Assembly (NCBI GenBank): GCA_035555595.1
Contig: DATMGK010000099.1
Span: forward strand, 35,532-99,531
DNA: 64,000 nucleotides
DNA from: Croceibacterium_A sp035555595
GTDB lineage: Bacteria; Pseudomonadota; Alphaproteobacteria; Sphingomonadales; Sphingomonadaceae
Direction of reading: 5' to 3'
In this document: piece after piece, positions 7,348 to 16,285 of the stretch
How the letters are laid out: every line of letters starts with the position of its first letter
Position numbering within the stretch: position 1 is the stretch's first letter
Notes under the pieces: model-generated
Seen by the model: the letters and a program-made list of their open reading frames with translations, nothing else
The model's database searches: none
What the model was told of the DNA's origin: nothing
Translations under genes and position numbers: made by a program

Positions 7348-9291
7348 ATGGCCCGCAGCCCCGCAGGAACCCCGCCTCATCCGAAAGGCGCCGAACGCTT
7401 CAATGAAGATCGCGCGACCTATTCGCTAAAGGGCTCCTCGCAGCCGGATATCGAAACAGGTGTGGCGGCGATCCGCGAGGTCGTTCGCACGTTGAAGCCG
7501 AAGCCGGGTGTCTATCGCATGCTCGATGCGCGCGGGGACGTGCTCTACGTCGGCAAGGCGCGGGCGCTGCGTAACCGGGTGACGAACTATACCCAGGTCG
7601 CCAACCTGCCAGGCCGCCTGCAACGCATGGTCAGCCAGACCCGGTCGATGGAAATCGTCACCACCAATTCAGAGGCGGAGGCGCTGCTGCTGGAGGCGCA
7701 GCTCATCAAGCGGTTCCGCCCGCCGTACAACGTGCTGCTGCGTGATGATAAGAGCTTCCCATTCATCCTGCTGCGCGCCGGGCATGATTTTCCGCGCATC
7801 ATGAAGCATCGCGGCGCGCGCAAAGCGAAGGGGGATTATTACGGCCCCTTTGCCAGCGCCGGATCGGTCAACACCACGATCAATGCGCTGCAAAAGCTGT
7901 TCCTGCTGCGCAGTTGCACCGACAGCTTCTTCTCCCGCCGCGACCGTCCATGCCTGCTTTATCAGATCAGGCGCTGTTCCGCCCCGTGCGTGGGGCGCAT
8001 CGATCAGGCTGGCTACGCTGAACTGGTGCGCGAGGCGAAGGACTTCCTGGGTGGTCGATCGGGCGCGGTGCAGCGCAAGATAGAGGCGCAGATGCAGCAG
8101 GCGGCAGAGGCGCTGGATTTCGAAACCGCCGCCACGCTGCGCGATCGGCTGCGCGCCGCAACTTTCATTCAGGGCACGCAGGCGATCAATGCGGAAGGGG
8201 TCGGCAATGCCGACGTCTTCGCACTGGCGGCCAAGGGCGGGCAGATGGGCATTCAGGCGTTCTTCGTGCGCGGGGGGCAGAACTGGGGCCATCGCGCATT
8301 CTTTCCCAGCCATACGCAGGACGTAGCGGAGGACGAAGTGCTGGCCCGCGTGCTGGCGCAATTCTATGAAGAAGTGCCCGCGCCGCGCACGATCCTGGTC
8401 GATCGTGAACTGCCCGAACGCGCCCTGCTTGAAGAGGCGCTGGCGGAAGCGGCAGGGCACAAGGTCGAAATCAGCGTTCCCCAGCGCGGCACGCGGCGGC
8501 GGCTGATGCAGCAGGCCAGCCGCAACGCGGCCGAGGCGCTGGACCGGCGGCTGGCCGAAAGCGGCACTCAGGCGCGGATTCTGCGCGAGACGACCGAATT
8601 CCTCGAACTGGCGGACGTGCCGCAGCGCATAGAGGTTTACGATAACAGCCACATTCAGGGCACGAAGGCCGTGGGCGCGATGGTCGTCGCCGGGCCGGAA
8701 GGCTTTCTGAAAAACCAGTATCGCAAATTCAACATCCGCACCGCGCAGACCGATGACGATTTCGGCATGATGCGCGAGGTGATGACCCGGCGCTTCGCCC
8801 GCGCGCAGCAGGAGGATCCTGATCGTGACGGCGGCCTCTGGCCCGATCTGGTGCTGATCGACGGCGGCAAGGGCCAGATGTCCAGCGTGAAGGATGCGCT
8901 GGAGGAACTGGGCATAGAGGACGTGCCGCTGATCGCCGTGGCCAAGGGGCCGCACCACGGCCGTGACGGGCGAGAAGTATTCCACTTTCCGGACGGGCGG
9001 GAAAAGATGCTGCCGGTCAATTCGCCGGTGCTGTTCTATCTCCAGCGCCTGCGTGACGAGGTCCACCGCTACGCGATCGGCGCTCACCGCGATAAACGCA
9101 GCCGCGCGATCAGCGCCTCACCACTGGACGAGATTCCCGGTATCGGCCCTGCGCGCAAGCGGGCTCTGCTGCTGCATTTTGGCACTGCGGGCAAAGTGCG
9201 GGCGGCGGCGCTGGAAGACCTGCAACGCGCGCCCGGCGTCAGTGCGGCGGTCGCTCAGACAGTATACGATTTCTACCACGCCAGAGGGTGA
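7348..9291 (+). CDS. uvrC: Excinuclease ABC subunit C
   Basis: UvrC makes the 3' and 5' incisions around bulky DNA lesions bound by UvrB in nucleotide excision repair. The 647-residue protein shows the whole domain order. The GIY-YIG nuclease lies near residues 50-130 (PGVYRMLDARGDVLYVGKAR). The UvrB-binding UVR motif lies near 250 (QRKIEAQMQQAAEALDFETA). The RNase H-like second nuclease has RIEVYDNSHIQGTKAVGAMV and LVLIDGGKGQM. Two C-terminal helix-hairpin-helix motifs are present (DEIPGIGPARKRALLLHFG and a second one at APGVSAAVAQTVY). The first 45 or so residues precede the conserved start of the nuclease domain, so the precise start is less certain. It is convergent with tesB. Confidence 0.97.
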   Translation: MARSPAGTPPHPKGAERFNEDRATYSLKGSSQPDIETGVAAIREVVRTLKPKPGVYRMLDARGDVLYVGKARALRNRVTNYTQVANLPGRLQRMVSQTRSMEIVTTNSEAEALLLEAQLIKRFRPPYNVLLRDDKSFPFILLRAGHDFPRIMKHRGARKAKGDYYGPFASAGSVNTTINALQKLFLLRSCTDSFFSRRDRPCLLYQIRRCSAPCVGRIDQAGYAELVREAKDFLGGRSGAVQRKIEAQMQQAAEALDFETAATLRDRLRAATFIQGTQAINAEGVGNADVFALAAKGGQMGIQAFFVRGGQNWGHRAFFPSHTQDVAEDEVLARVLAQFYEEVPAPRTILVDRELPERALLEEALAEAAGHKVEISVPQRGTRRRLMQQASRNAAEALDRRLAESGTQARILRETTEFLELADVPQRIEVYDNSHIQGTKAVGAMVVAGPEGFLKNQYRKFNIRTAQTDDDFGMMREVMTRRFARAQQEDPDRDGGLWPDLVLIDGGKGQMSSVKDALEELGIEDVPLIAVAKGPHHGRDGREVFHFPDGREKMLPVNSPVLFYLQRLRDEVHRYAIGAHRDKRSRAISASPLDEIPGIGPARKRALLLHFGTAGKVRAAALEDLQRAPGVSAAVAQTVYDFYHARG

Positions 9292-9317
9292 CGGGCGGGG
9301 GCTAGAATGCCGGCGCC

Positions 9318-10214
9318 TTACTTCTTCGGCAGCCGCATCATCCCTTCCTGCGCCACGCTGGCCACCAGCCGTCCATCGCGCGTGAAGATCTGCCCCCGGC
9401 CAAATCCACGGGCGAGACCCGACCACGGGCTGTCTGTCACATAGAGCAGCCATTCGTCCGCGCGGAAGGCGTCGTGGAACCACAGTGCATGGTCCAGGCT
9501 GGCGGCCTTGATCTCGCCCTTGTGGAAGCTCAGCCCATGTGGGCGGATCGCCGTGGAGAGAAGCTGGAAATCGCTGGCATAGGCCAGCACCGCGCGGTGG
9601 ATCGGCGGATCGTCTGGCAACTGGGCAACGGTGCGGAACCAGCAATGCGCTACGGGTTCGCGCCCGTCCGAAGACTGCCAGTTGCGCGGCTCCACTGACC
9701 GTATGTCGATGGGGCGGGGCCGCAGCATCAGCTTCTTCAGCGGGCCGTCGGGCATGGTTTCCGCGAACCGGCGGCGAAGCACGGCGTCCGGTTCCAGATC
9801 TTCAGGCGGGGCGACATCGGGCATCACGGCGTGCTGATGATGCGGCCCTTCCTGCGGCTTCTGGAACGAAGCGATCAGGTTCAGAATCGGCTGGCCCTGC
9901 TGGCTGGCCACCACGCGCCGATTGGTGAAGCTGCGCCCGTCCAGATCGCGCTTTACGCGAAATTCGATCGGCAGGTCGTCGCTTCCGCCGCGCAGGAAAT
10001 AGGCGTGGAGCGAATGGGTGTGGCGATCGTCGGGGACGGTGCGGCGCGCGGCGACCAGCGCCTGCGCGATCGCCTGCCCGCCGAACACGCGGCCGGACCC
10101 TTCGTTCAGGCGGCGGCCGATGAACTTGTCACCGCCTCGCTCTTCCAGATTGAAAAGCAGCACCAGCTCGGCAACGAGTTGCTCGGGTGTCGGAGACGAA
10201 ACCACGGTAGCCAT
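9318..10214 (-). CDS. tesB: Acyl-CoA thioesterase II
   Basis: This double-hotdog thioesterase hydrolyses acyl-CoA to fatty acid and CoA. With the ATG at 10214 it has 298 residues, close to E. coli TesB (286). N-terminal hotdog features include GGDKFIGRRLNEGSGRVFGGQ and the segment HSLHAYFLRGGSDDLPIEF with the conserved active-site neighbourhood. The C-terminal hotdog has HRAVLAYASDFQLLSTA, KAASLDHALWFHDAFRADEW and the motif SPWSGLARGFGRGQIFTRDG. An upstream in-frame start at 10316 would add 34 residues without family resemblance, so 10214 is preferred. It is a single gene between uvrC (convergent) and hppA. Confidence 0.93.
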   Translation of the reverse strand: MATVVSSPTPEQLVAELVLLFNLEERGGDKFIGRRLNEGSGRVFGGQAIAQALVAARRTVPDDRHTHSLHAYFLRGGSDDLPIEFRVKRDLDGRSFTNRRVVASQQGQPILNLIASFQKPQEGPHHQHAVMPDVAPPEDLEPDAVLRRRFAETMPDGPLKKLMLRPRPIDIRSVEPRNWQSSDGREPVAHCWFRTVAQLPDDPPIHRAVLAYASDFQLLSTAIRPHGLSFHKGEIKAASLDHALWFHDAFRADEWLLYVTDSPWSGLARGFGRGQIFTRDGRLVASVAQEGMMRLPKK

Positions 10215-10345
10215 GCTGCGGCCCTTGCGCGCCGCCATGGCGTCAGTCAACGGATGCAGGGCAGATCGCTTAACGCCAACCACCCGATTGCCGCGGCCCT
10301 GTTGCGCGCGGGCCACCTGCCATTCGCCCGCTCACGCGGATGAAA

Positions 10346-10375
10346 GAAAACCCCGCCCGACAGTGCCGGGCGGGG
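10346..10375 (-). terminator. Rho-independent terminator of hppA
   Basis: A perfect 9-bp stem (CCCCGCCCG at 10351-10359 with CGGGCGGGG at 10367-10375, 7-nt loop) lies 25 bp past the hppA stop. On the minus strand it is followed by TTTTCTTT. This is a textbook intrinsic terminator. Confidence 0.92.
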
Positions 10376-10400
10376 TCAGGGGTCGTCACGAAGGCTGGGT

Positions 10401-12521
10401 TCAACCCGCGGCGAGTGCCGCCAGCAGAAGCAGCGCAACGATATTGGTGATCTTGATCATCGGGTTCACGGCCGGGCCCGCGGTGTCCTTGTAAGGATCG
10501 CCCACGGTATCGCCCGTCACCGCGGCCTTGTGGGCTTCGCTGCCCTTGCCGCCGTGATGGCCGTCTTCGATGTATTTCTTAGCGTTGTCCCACGCGCCGC
10601 CGCCCGCTGTCATGGAGATGGCCAGGAACAGGCCGCCCACGATCACGCCCAGCAGCAACGCGCCCAGCGCCGCAAAGCCGTTCGCCTCACCCGCGATCAG
10701 GGTGATGACGAAATAGACCGCGATGGGGGCCAGCACCGGCAGCAGCGATGGAACGATCATCTCCTTGATCGCTGCCTTGGTAACCAGATCCACCGTCTTG
10801 GCGTAGTTCGGCTTGCTTGTGCCTGCCATGATGCCCGGATCGCTGGCGAACTGATCGCGCACGTCCTTCACCACGTCGCCCGCCGCGCGGCCCACCGCCG
10901 TCATGCCCATCGATCCGAACAGATACGGCAGCAGCGCGCCCAGCAGAAGCCCGACGATGACGTAGGGATTCTCAAGGCTGAAGCTGACCTCTCCGTTGCT
11001 CAAATCCCCGTCGGACAATGCCGGGAAGAAATGCCGCAGGTCGGTGGTATAGGCCGCGAACAGCACCAGTGCCGCCAGCCCCGCAGAACCGATGGCATAG
11101 CCCTTGGTGACGGCCTTTGTGGTGTTGCCCACCGCGTCCAGCAGGTCGGTCTTCTCACGCACGCTGTCATCAAGGCCGGCCATCTCGGCAATGCCGCCGG
11201 CATTGTCAGTAACCGGGCCGTAGGCGTCCAGCGCCACGACCATGCCCGCCAGCGCCAGCATGGCAGTTGCCGCATAGGCGATGCCGATCAGTCCGGCGAT
11301 CTGATAGGCGATGATGATGCCACCGACGATCACGATCGTCGGCAGCGCGGTCGCTTCCAGAGAAATGGCCAGGCCCTGGATCACATTCGTGCCGTGGCCC
11401 GTTTCCGAAGCCTTGGCGATTGACCGGACCGGGCGGAACCCGGTGCCGGTGTAGTACTCGGTGATCCAGATGATCAGGCCGGTGATGACGAGGCCGACCA
11501 GCGCGCAATAGAACAGCGCACGCCCGTTGAACTCCGTCCCCGGAATAACCGCTTCCATGCCGCCGAGCGCGTGGGAAGTGGCCCACCAGATCGCGGGAAT
11601 GGATAGCACGGCGGAGACAAGGAAGCCCTTGTACATCGCACCCATCACGTTGTTCGATTTGCCAAGGCGAACGAAATAGGTGCCGATGATGGAGGTGACG
11701 ATGCACACGCCGCCGATCAGCAACGGCAGGGCCATCAGGTTGCCCAGCAATTCGCCCGCTCCCGTCAGCAGCAGCGCGGTGAGCACCATGGTCGCGCCCA
11801 CGGTGACGACATAGGTTTCGAACAGGTCGGCAGCCATGCCGGCGCAGTCGCCCACGTTGTCGCCCACGTTGTCGGCGATCACGGCCGGGTTGCGGGGGTC
11901 GTCCTCCGGAATACCGGCCTCGACCTTGCCGACCAGATCGGCACCCACGTCAGCCGCCTTGGTGAAGATGCCGCCGCCAAGACGCGCGAAGATGGAGATC
12001 AGCGAGGCGCCGAAGGCGAGGGCGACGAGCCCGTCCACCACCGTGCGATCTTCTCCGCCCACGGTGTATCCGCCCGGTCCGGTCAGATACCAATAGAACA
12101 CCGCGATCGCGAGGAGGGCGAGGCCCGCCACCAGCATCCCGGTGATCGCGCCCGCGCGGAAGGCCAGGGTCAGGCCCTGCTGCAACCCGCTTTGCGCCGC
12201 CGCCGCCGTGCGGACGTTGGACCGGACGGAAATATTCATCCCGATGAACCCGGCGACGCCTGACAGGATAGCGCCGAGCACGAAGCCCGCCGCCGAAACC
12301 GTGCCCAAGAAAACCGCCACGATCACCGCCACGATCACACCGACAATGGCAATCGTGGTGTACTGGCGCCGCAGGTATGCCTGCGCGCCTTCCTGGATCG
12401 CGCTGGCGATCTCCTGCATCTTCTCGCTGCCCGCACTCGCACCGAGCACCTGGCGGCTGGTTATGAAACCGTAGAGGACCGCAAGCAGTCCGAGGCCAAT
12501 GGCAATGATTGTCAGGTCCAT
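10401..12521 (-). CDS. hppA: Membrane-bound H+-translocating pyrophosphatase, K+-independent type
   Basis: This 706-residue integral membrane enzyme couples hydrolysis of pyrophosphate to proton export, saving energy from biosynthetic PPi. About 16 membrane helices can be followed. The catalytic loops are present: EAGIPEDDPRNPAVIADNVG and GDNVGDCAGMAADLFETYV, later DAYGPVTDNAGGIAEMAGL, and the C-terminal GGGAWDNAKKYIEDGHHGGKG and GDPYKDTAGPAVNPMIKI. In the segment GNTTKAVTKGYAIGSA the lysine after GNTT marks the K+-independent subclass (K+-dependent enzymes carry Ala). The start at 12521 (MDLTIIAIGLGLLAVLYGF) gives the usual membrane N-terminus; an upstream in-frame start would add unrelated residues. 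A strong terminator follows. Confidence 0.95.
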   Translation of the reverse strand: MDLTIIAIGLGLLAVLYGFITSRQVLGASAGSEKMQEIASAIQEGAQAYLRRQYTTIAIVGVIVAVIVAVFLGTVSAAGFVLGAILSGVAGFIGMNISVRSNVRTAAAAQSGLQQGLTLAFRAGAITGMLVAGLALLAIAVFYWYLTGPGGYTVGGEDRTVVDGLVALAFGASLISIFARLGGGIFTKAADVGADLVGKVEAGIPEDDPRNPAVIADNVGDNVGDCAGMAADLFETYVVTVGATMVLTALLLTGAGELLGNLMALPLLIGGVCIVTSIIGTYFVRLGKSNNVMGAMYKGFLVSAVLSIPAIWWATSHALGGMEAVIPGTEFNGRALFYCALVGLVITGLIIWITEYYTGTGFRPVRSIAKASETGHGTNVIQGLAISLEATALPTIVIVGGIIIAYQIAGLIGIAYAATAMLALAGMVVALDAYGPVTDNAGGIAEMAGLDDSVREKTDLLDAVGNTTKAVTKGYAIGSAGLAALVLFAAYTTDLRHFFPALSDGDLSNGEVSFSLENPYVIVGLLLGALLPYLFGSMGMTAVGRAAGDVVKDVRDQFASDPGIMAGTSKPNYAKTVDLVTKAAIKEMIVPSLLPVLAPIAVYFVITLIAGEANGFAALGALLLGVIVGGLFLAISMTAGGGAWDNAKKYIEDGHHGGKGSEAHKAAVTGDTVGDPYKDTAGPAVNPMIKITNIVALLLLAALAAG

Positions 12522-12772
12522 ATCGAGACCATCCCCCTTCTTCATCCTCTCAAGACGAAAACGAAGCCCGATCGTGTCGCCGGGTCTGCGCAACTGACAA
12601 TGGCTATAGGGCCGGGGATAGCCGCGCAACCCCCTAAACGCCGCGCCCCCCGGGCCTGTGGAAGACGCCCCGAAATAGCACGCAGAACTACGGATTCTTG
12701 CGGTTCACGATGGTTTATGAGAAGTTAACCATACCGAACGTAGCGCCGACCGGGGCCGCCGCAGGGGGTTGC

Positions 12773-13759
12773 ATGACGTTGGATAAGCCAGCTGGCGATA
12801 CCATACCGTCCACGCGCGACAGCGCGCAGGGCGGTGCTTTCGCGTTTTCTCCCGGCGATGCGGCGATCCCGCTTACCGGCCCGGACGGGTTGGACAAGCA
12901 TGTCCGGCGCGATCTGCGGAAACAGGAAATTGCCGTTGCGCGGCAATTCATGGGCGGCGGAATGTGGCCCTATGTGGTGGCGGCGTGGGGCTGCTTCGCC
13001 ATTTGGCTCAGCTTCTTTCCACTCGCGATCATGGGCTGGCTCAACCTGCCATTGGCTTTCGTGCTCAGCTGCATTTTCGCCACTGGCGGATATGTCACCA
13101 GTCACGAGGCGATGCATTCCAACATCGCGCGGCCCGGCAGCAGGAATTACTGGATCAACGAATGGGTGGGGAAAGTCTCCACCATCCCGATCGTGTTCCC
13201 GTTCTCGATGGCGCGGCTGATGCACCTTGAGCATCACTACCACTGCAACCATCCGGAAAAAGACCCTGACTATACCGACGAAGCGCCCAACTCGCTGATG
13301 GCGTGGTACAAGACATGGTATAACCGCCAGCCGGGCGTCGATGGCTCGATCCATCATTACAAGCGTATTCTGGCCAAAATGGGCACGCCGGAAGCGAAGA
13401 CGGCGCTGCGGGACACGCTGAAGCTGCAACTGCTGTTCATGGCCGTGCTCTTCACCATGGCGTGGAGCGGTTATGCGATAGAGGCGGCGCTGCTGTGGTG
13501 GCTGCCGCGCCATATCGGCCTCAGCTACATCCGCTTCTACCTCAGCTGGGCGCCCCATCACCCGCGCGAAGGGCGCACGGGCCGGTACGAGAACGCGAAG
13601 ATTTTCAAGAGCAGGCTGGGTCACGTCATGTCGATGGGCATGGAAACCCACCTGATCCACCACCTCTACCCCAACATCCCCAACCACCGCACGAAACAGG
13701 CCTACTTCGCGCTGAAGCCGATACTGGCGCAGCGCGGGGTGGATGTTTCGTCGCTTTAG
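12773..13759 (+). CDS. Diiron fatty acid desaturase / carotene hydroxylase-like membrane enzyme, copy 1
   Basis: This 328-residue membrane protein has the three histidine clusters of the FA_desaturase family: HEAMH (about 111-115), HLEHHYH (about 151-157) and HLIHH (about 293-297). Together they should hold a diiron site, between hydrophobic segments WPYVVAAWGCFAIWLSFFPL and LPLAFVLSCIFATGGYV. Such enzymes desaturate lipids or hydroxylate carotenoids. It resembles the copy at 13960-14928 along most of its length (shared TPEAK, WWLPR, HHLYPNIP segments), so the pair looks like a tandem duplication. The ATG at 12773 has AGGGGG four bases upstream; an earlier ATG at 12710 is possible. The substrate is unknown. 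Yellow carotenoids such as nostoxanthin in this bacterial group make a carotenoid role plausible but unproven. Confidence 0.8.
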   Translation: MTLDKPAGDTIPSTRDSAQGGAFAFSPGDAAIPLTGPDGLDKHVRRDLRKQEIAVARQFMGGGMWPYVVAAWGCFAIWLSFFPLAIMGWLNLPLAFVLSCIFATGGYVTSHEAMHSNIARPGSRNYWINEWVGKVSTIPIVFPFSMARLMHLEHHYHCNHPEKDPDYTDEAPNSLMAWYKTWYNRQPGVDGSIHHYKRILAKMGTPEAKTALRDTLKLQLLFMAVLFTMAWSGYAIEAALLWWLPRHIGLSYIRFYLSWAPHHPREGRTGRYENAKIFKSRLGHVMSMGMETHLIHHLYPNIPNHRTKQAYFALKPILAQRGVDVSSL

Positions 13760-13768
13760 GAAGCTGTC

Positions 13769-13963
13769 ATGGAACTGGCGCTCAAAAAGCTGTTCTACAT
13801 CATGCCGTTCCTGTTCGGGATCGGCTTCATCGCACCGCTGATCGCGCAGACGATGGCCTATTGGGATATCGCCGCGCCCTTCGGCATGAGCTGTATCGCA
13901 TTCGGCCTGCTGATCGGCGCGCCGTGGGGCCTCTATGCGGTGCTGCGCGGCCGCTGGCTTTGA
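13769..13963 (+). CDS. Small two-helix membrane protein in desaturase cassette
   Basis: This 64-residue protein begins MELALKKLFYIMPFLFGIGF and contains two hydrophobic segments (about residues 8-28 and 38-58) separated by a short polar turn, so it is probably an inner-membrane hairpin. It follows the first desaturase by 9 nt. Its TGA overlaps the TTG start of the second desaturase, so all three genes probably form one translationally coupled unit. I do not recognise a family. A role as accessory subunit or assembly factor for one of the diiron enzymes is an inference from position only. Confidence 0.75.
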   Translation: MELALKKLFYIMPFLFGIGFIAPLIAQTMAYWDIAAPFGMSCIAFGLLIGAPWGLYAVLRGRWL

Positions 13964-14928
13964 CGGAGCAGCTTCGCCTCGATCCCGCCAACCCGGCAGA
14001 GGCACTGGCGCCTGACGCGCCTGCCTTCCCTCTGGGCAAAGGCACCGGCCTTGACCGGCACGTCATGTTGGACCTGCAAAGGCAGGAGCGGGAGATCGCG
14101 AAGAAGTATTACGCGCTGGGTCAGACGATCCGCTGGAAATACGTGGTGGCCACGCTGGTAGGCTTCACCGTGTGGGTTTCGCTGTTCCCGCTCACGATGC
14201 TGGGGCTGGTGCCGCTGTGGGCCGCGTTCATCGTCTCCTACCTCATCGCCACCGCCGGATACGTCACCGCGCATGAGGCGATGCATTCAACCATCGGGCG
14301 CAAGGGTACGAAGGGCTGGTTCTGGAACGAGCTGACTGGGCAGCTTTCGATGGTCCCGCTGATGTTTCCCTTCAGCATAGCCCGCGCCACGCATTTGCAG
14401 CACCATCGCTTTCCCAACGATCCGGTGCGCGATCCCGATTACCCCGATGGCGCGCCCAATCTGCGCGCGGCGCTGTGGAAGGCATGGCTCAACCGCCAGC
14501 CCGGCCCGACGGCGCAAGCCCATCACATCAAGCGCGTGATGCTGGAGGAAGTGGGCACGCCAGAGGCAAAGCGCGCGTTAAAGGAAACCGCGCTGGTTCA
14601 GCTGGCGGGCACACTGTTCTTCATCGGCATGGCGCTGTCGGGTTATGCGATGGAAATCGCCATGGTCTGGTGGCTTCCCCGCTGGCTGGCGCTGATCCAC
14701 ACCCACGTGTTCTTCAGCTGGGAAACGCACCATCCGCAGAGTGGCCGTGGTCGCTACGACAACACGCGCATTTTTCGCAGCAGTGTGGGATCGTTCCTGT
14801 CGATGTGGATCGAATTCCACCTCGTCCACCATCTCTACCCGAACATCCCGATGCACCTGACCAAGAAGGCGTATTTCGAGATGAAGCCCGTGCTACAGGC
14901 GCGCGGAGTCGATTGCAGCGCGCATTAG
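13960..14928 (+). CDS. Diiron fatty acid desaturase / carotene hydroxylase-like membrane enzyme, copy 2
   Basis: This protein has 322 residues when started at the TTG at 13960 (MTEQLRLDPANPAEALAPDA), whose first bases overlap the TGA of the small membrane gene. The His clusters are HEAMH, HLQHHRF and HLVHH, with KYVVATLVGFTVWVSLFPL and LWAAFIVSYLIATAGYV as membrane segments. It parallels copy 1 nearly end to end, including GTPEAK, GYAMEIAMVWWLPRW and HHLYPNIP, so duplication followed by divergence is likely. Between HEAMH and the second His box the two differ, which may mean different substrates. A longer frame reaching back to 13462 lies inside the first gene and is spurious. The catalysed reaction is not readable beyond the family. 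Confidence 0.78.
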   Translation: MTEQLRLDPANPAEALAPDAPAFPLGKGTGLDRHVMLDLQRQEREIAKKYYALGQTIRWKYVVATLVGFTVWVSLFPLTMLGLVPLWAAFIVSYLIATAGYVTAHEAMHSTIGRKGTKGWFWNELTGQLSMVPLMFPFSIARATHLQHHRFPNDPVRDPDYPDGAPNLRAALWKAWLNRQPGPTAQAHHIKRVMLEEVGTPEAKRALKETALVQLAGTLFFIGMALSGYAMEIAMVWWLPRWLALIHTHVFFSWETHHPQSGRGRYDNTRIFRSSVGSFLSMWIEFHLVHHLYPNIPMHLTKKAYFEMKPVLQARGVDCSAH

Positions 14929-14945
14929 CGATGCAGGCGCGGCTC

Positions 14946-15818
14946 TCAGCCGTGCTGCCAGCCCAGTCCTTCGCTGTTCACGATCGCCTCTCCGTCCAGA
15001 TAGAGCGGAGCAAACCCGCGCGGTTCTGCCTGTCCTATGCGCGTGGCCGGAACGGGCGCTTCAGTGTCGGCGGGCAAGGTGAATAGCAGCTCATAGTCAT
15101 CGCCCCAGCGCAGCGCGTCCAGACGGCGGCTCTCCGGCACGGCGATGGGCACCGCCGAACCATCGATCGCCAGCGAAACCTCGCTCGCCTCCGCCATGCG
15201 CCATGCGTCCAGCAGCAAGCCGTCGGACACATCCATCATCGCGGTTACGAACGGGGCCAGCGCCTGACCTTCGCTCACGCGGGGCAGGGGGCGGCGATAG
15301 GCACCGCTCGCGCCGCTGCGGCCTTGCAGCGCCTCGAAACCCATCATCGCCGCGCCGACTTTGCCGGTCAGCCAGATCGTATCCCCGGCCTGCACCCCCG
15401 CGCGCGAAGGCACCGGGCGATGAACCGCGCGGCCGATTGCCGTCATGCCAAAAGTGCGCGGCGGCCCACCTGAGGATGTATCCCCGCCCAGCAGCGGCAC
15501 ATCGTAATGCTCCAGCGCTTCGGCCAGTCCTTCGGCGAACCGGTCGTCCCCGTCGCCCAGCATGAAACCCAGCAGCACGCCCAGCGGCTCCGCGCCTTTG
15601 GCTGCAAGGTCTGACAGATTGCGCGCGACCAGCTTCCACGCCACGTCGGCCATGTCCTGATCGGGCAGGAAGTGTACGCCCTCGACCATCATGTCGTGCG
15701 TCAGGACCAGCGCTTCGCCACCGATATCCAGCACCGCAGCATCGTCAGCCAGCCCGCGCGCGGCGGGGTGGGTGGCCAGTGCGCGCAGGGCGGCGATGAA
15801 GGTGGCTTCCCCTTTCAT
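14946..15818 (-). CDS. thiL: Thiamine-monophosphate kinase
   Basis: ThiL phosphorylates thiamine monophosphate to thiamine diphosphate with ATP in the last step of the cofactor's synthesis. The 290-residue protein shows the AIR-synthase-like fold signatures: GLADDAAVLDIGG (metal and ATP site), LTHDMMVEGVHFLPD, WKLVARNLSDLAAKGAEPLG, LLGGDTSS, and later MMDVSDGLLLDAWRMAEAS with WGDDYELLFTLP. Length is somewhat below the E. coli enzyme (325). It is the last gene of hisG-hisD-nusB-thiL, 14 nt after nusB; nusB-thiL adjacency is common in proteobacteria. No TPP riboswitch was seen before it. Confidence 0.95.
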   Translation of the reverse strand: MKGEATFIAALRALATHPAARGLADDAAVLDIGGEALVLTHDMMVEGVHFLPDQDMADVAWKLVARNLSDLAAKGAEPLGVLLGFMLGDGDDRFAEGLAEALEHYDVPLLGGDTSSGGPPRTFGMTAIGRAVHRPVPSRAGVQAGDTIWLTGKVGAAMMGFEALQGRSGASGAYRRPLPRVSEGQALAPFVTAMMDVSDGLLLDAWRMAEASEVSLAIDGSAVPIAVPESRRLDALRWGDDYELLFTLPADTEAPVPATRIGQAEPRGFAPLYLDGEAIVNSEGLGWQHG

Positions 15819-15832
15819 CGCCCGATCCGTCG

Positions 15833-16285
15833 TTACGAACGCGCCGCTTTCGCCACTGCGTCCAGCACGCCGTTGACGAACTTGGCCTCACGCTCATCGA
15901 AGAACGCATGGGCGACATCGACATATTCGCTGATCGCGGACGCAGTGGGCACGTCGGCCCGGGCGATCAATTCGTAAGCGCCCGCGCGCAGAATCTGGAG
16001 CATGGTCTTGTCCAGCCGGGCAAGGCTCCACCCTTCGGCCAGACGGGCGGTCAGCAGCGCGTCGATCTCCTCGTGCCGGGCATCCACCCCGCGCACGATA
16101 TCGTCGAAGAAATCGACTTCCGCCTCGGCATACTGGGCGTCCTCGATCTCGCGGCCCAGCCGGTGCTGGTGGAATTCATCCAGCAGGCGGGCGGTTGGCG
16201 TCGCCTCCATTTCGCGCTGGTAAAGCGCCTGAACGGCGGCGAGGCGCGCGGCGGCGCGGGATTTCGATCGGGCGGGGGTGCTCAT
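15833..16285 (-). CDS. nusB: Transcription antitermination factor NusB
   Basis: NusB binds boxA RNA with NusE (ribosomal protein S10) to promote antitermination in rRNA operons. The 150-residue all-helical protein has the family N-terminus KSRAAARLAAVQALYQREM. The C-terminus contains LDKTMLQILRAGAYELI, the conserved ISEYVDVAHAFFDEREAKFVNGVLDAVAK, and a helix-rich middle. Its ATG overlaps the hisD stop (ATGA), indicating coupled translation, and thiL follows. Confidence 0.96.
   Translation of the reverse strand: MSTPARSKSRAAARLAAVQALYQREMEATPTARLLDEFHQHRLGREIEDAQYAEAEVDFFDDIVRGVDARHEEIDALLTARLAEGWSLARLDKTMLQILRAGAYELIARADVPTASAISEYVDVAHAFFDEREAKFVNGVLDAVAKAARS

Noticed and set aside
7669..9087. 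472-codon minus-strand open frame within uvrC
   Set aside because: UvrC on the plus strand has all expected domains; this antisense frame has no recognisable motif.
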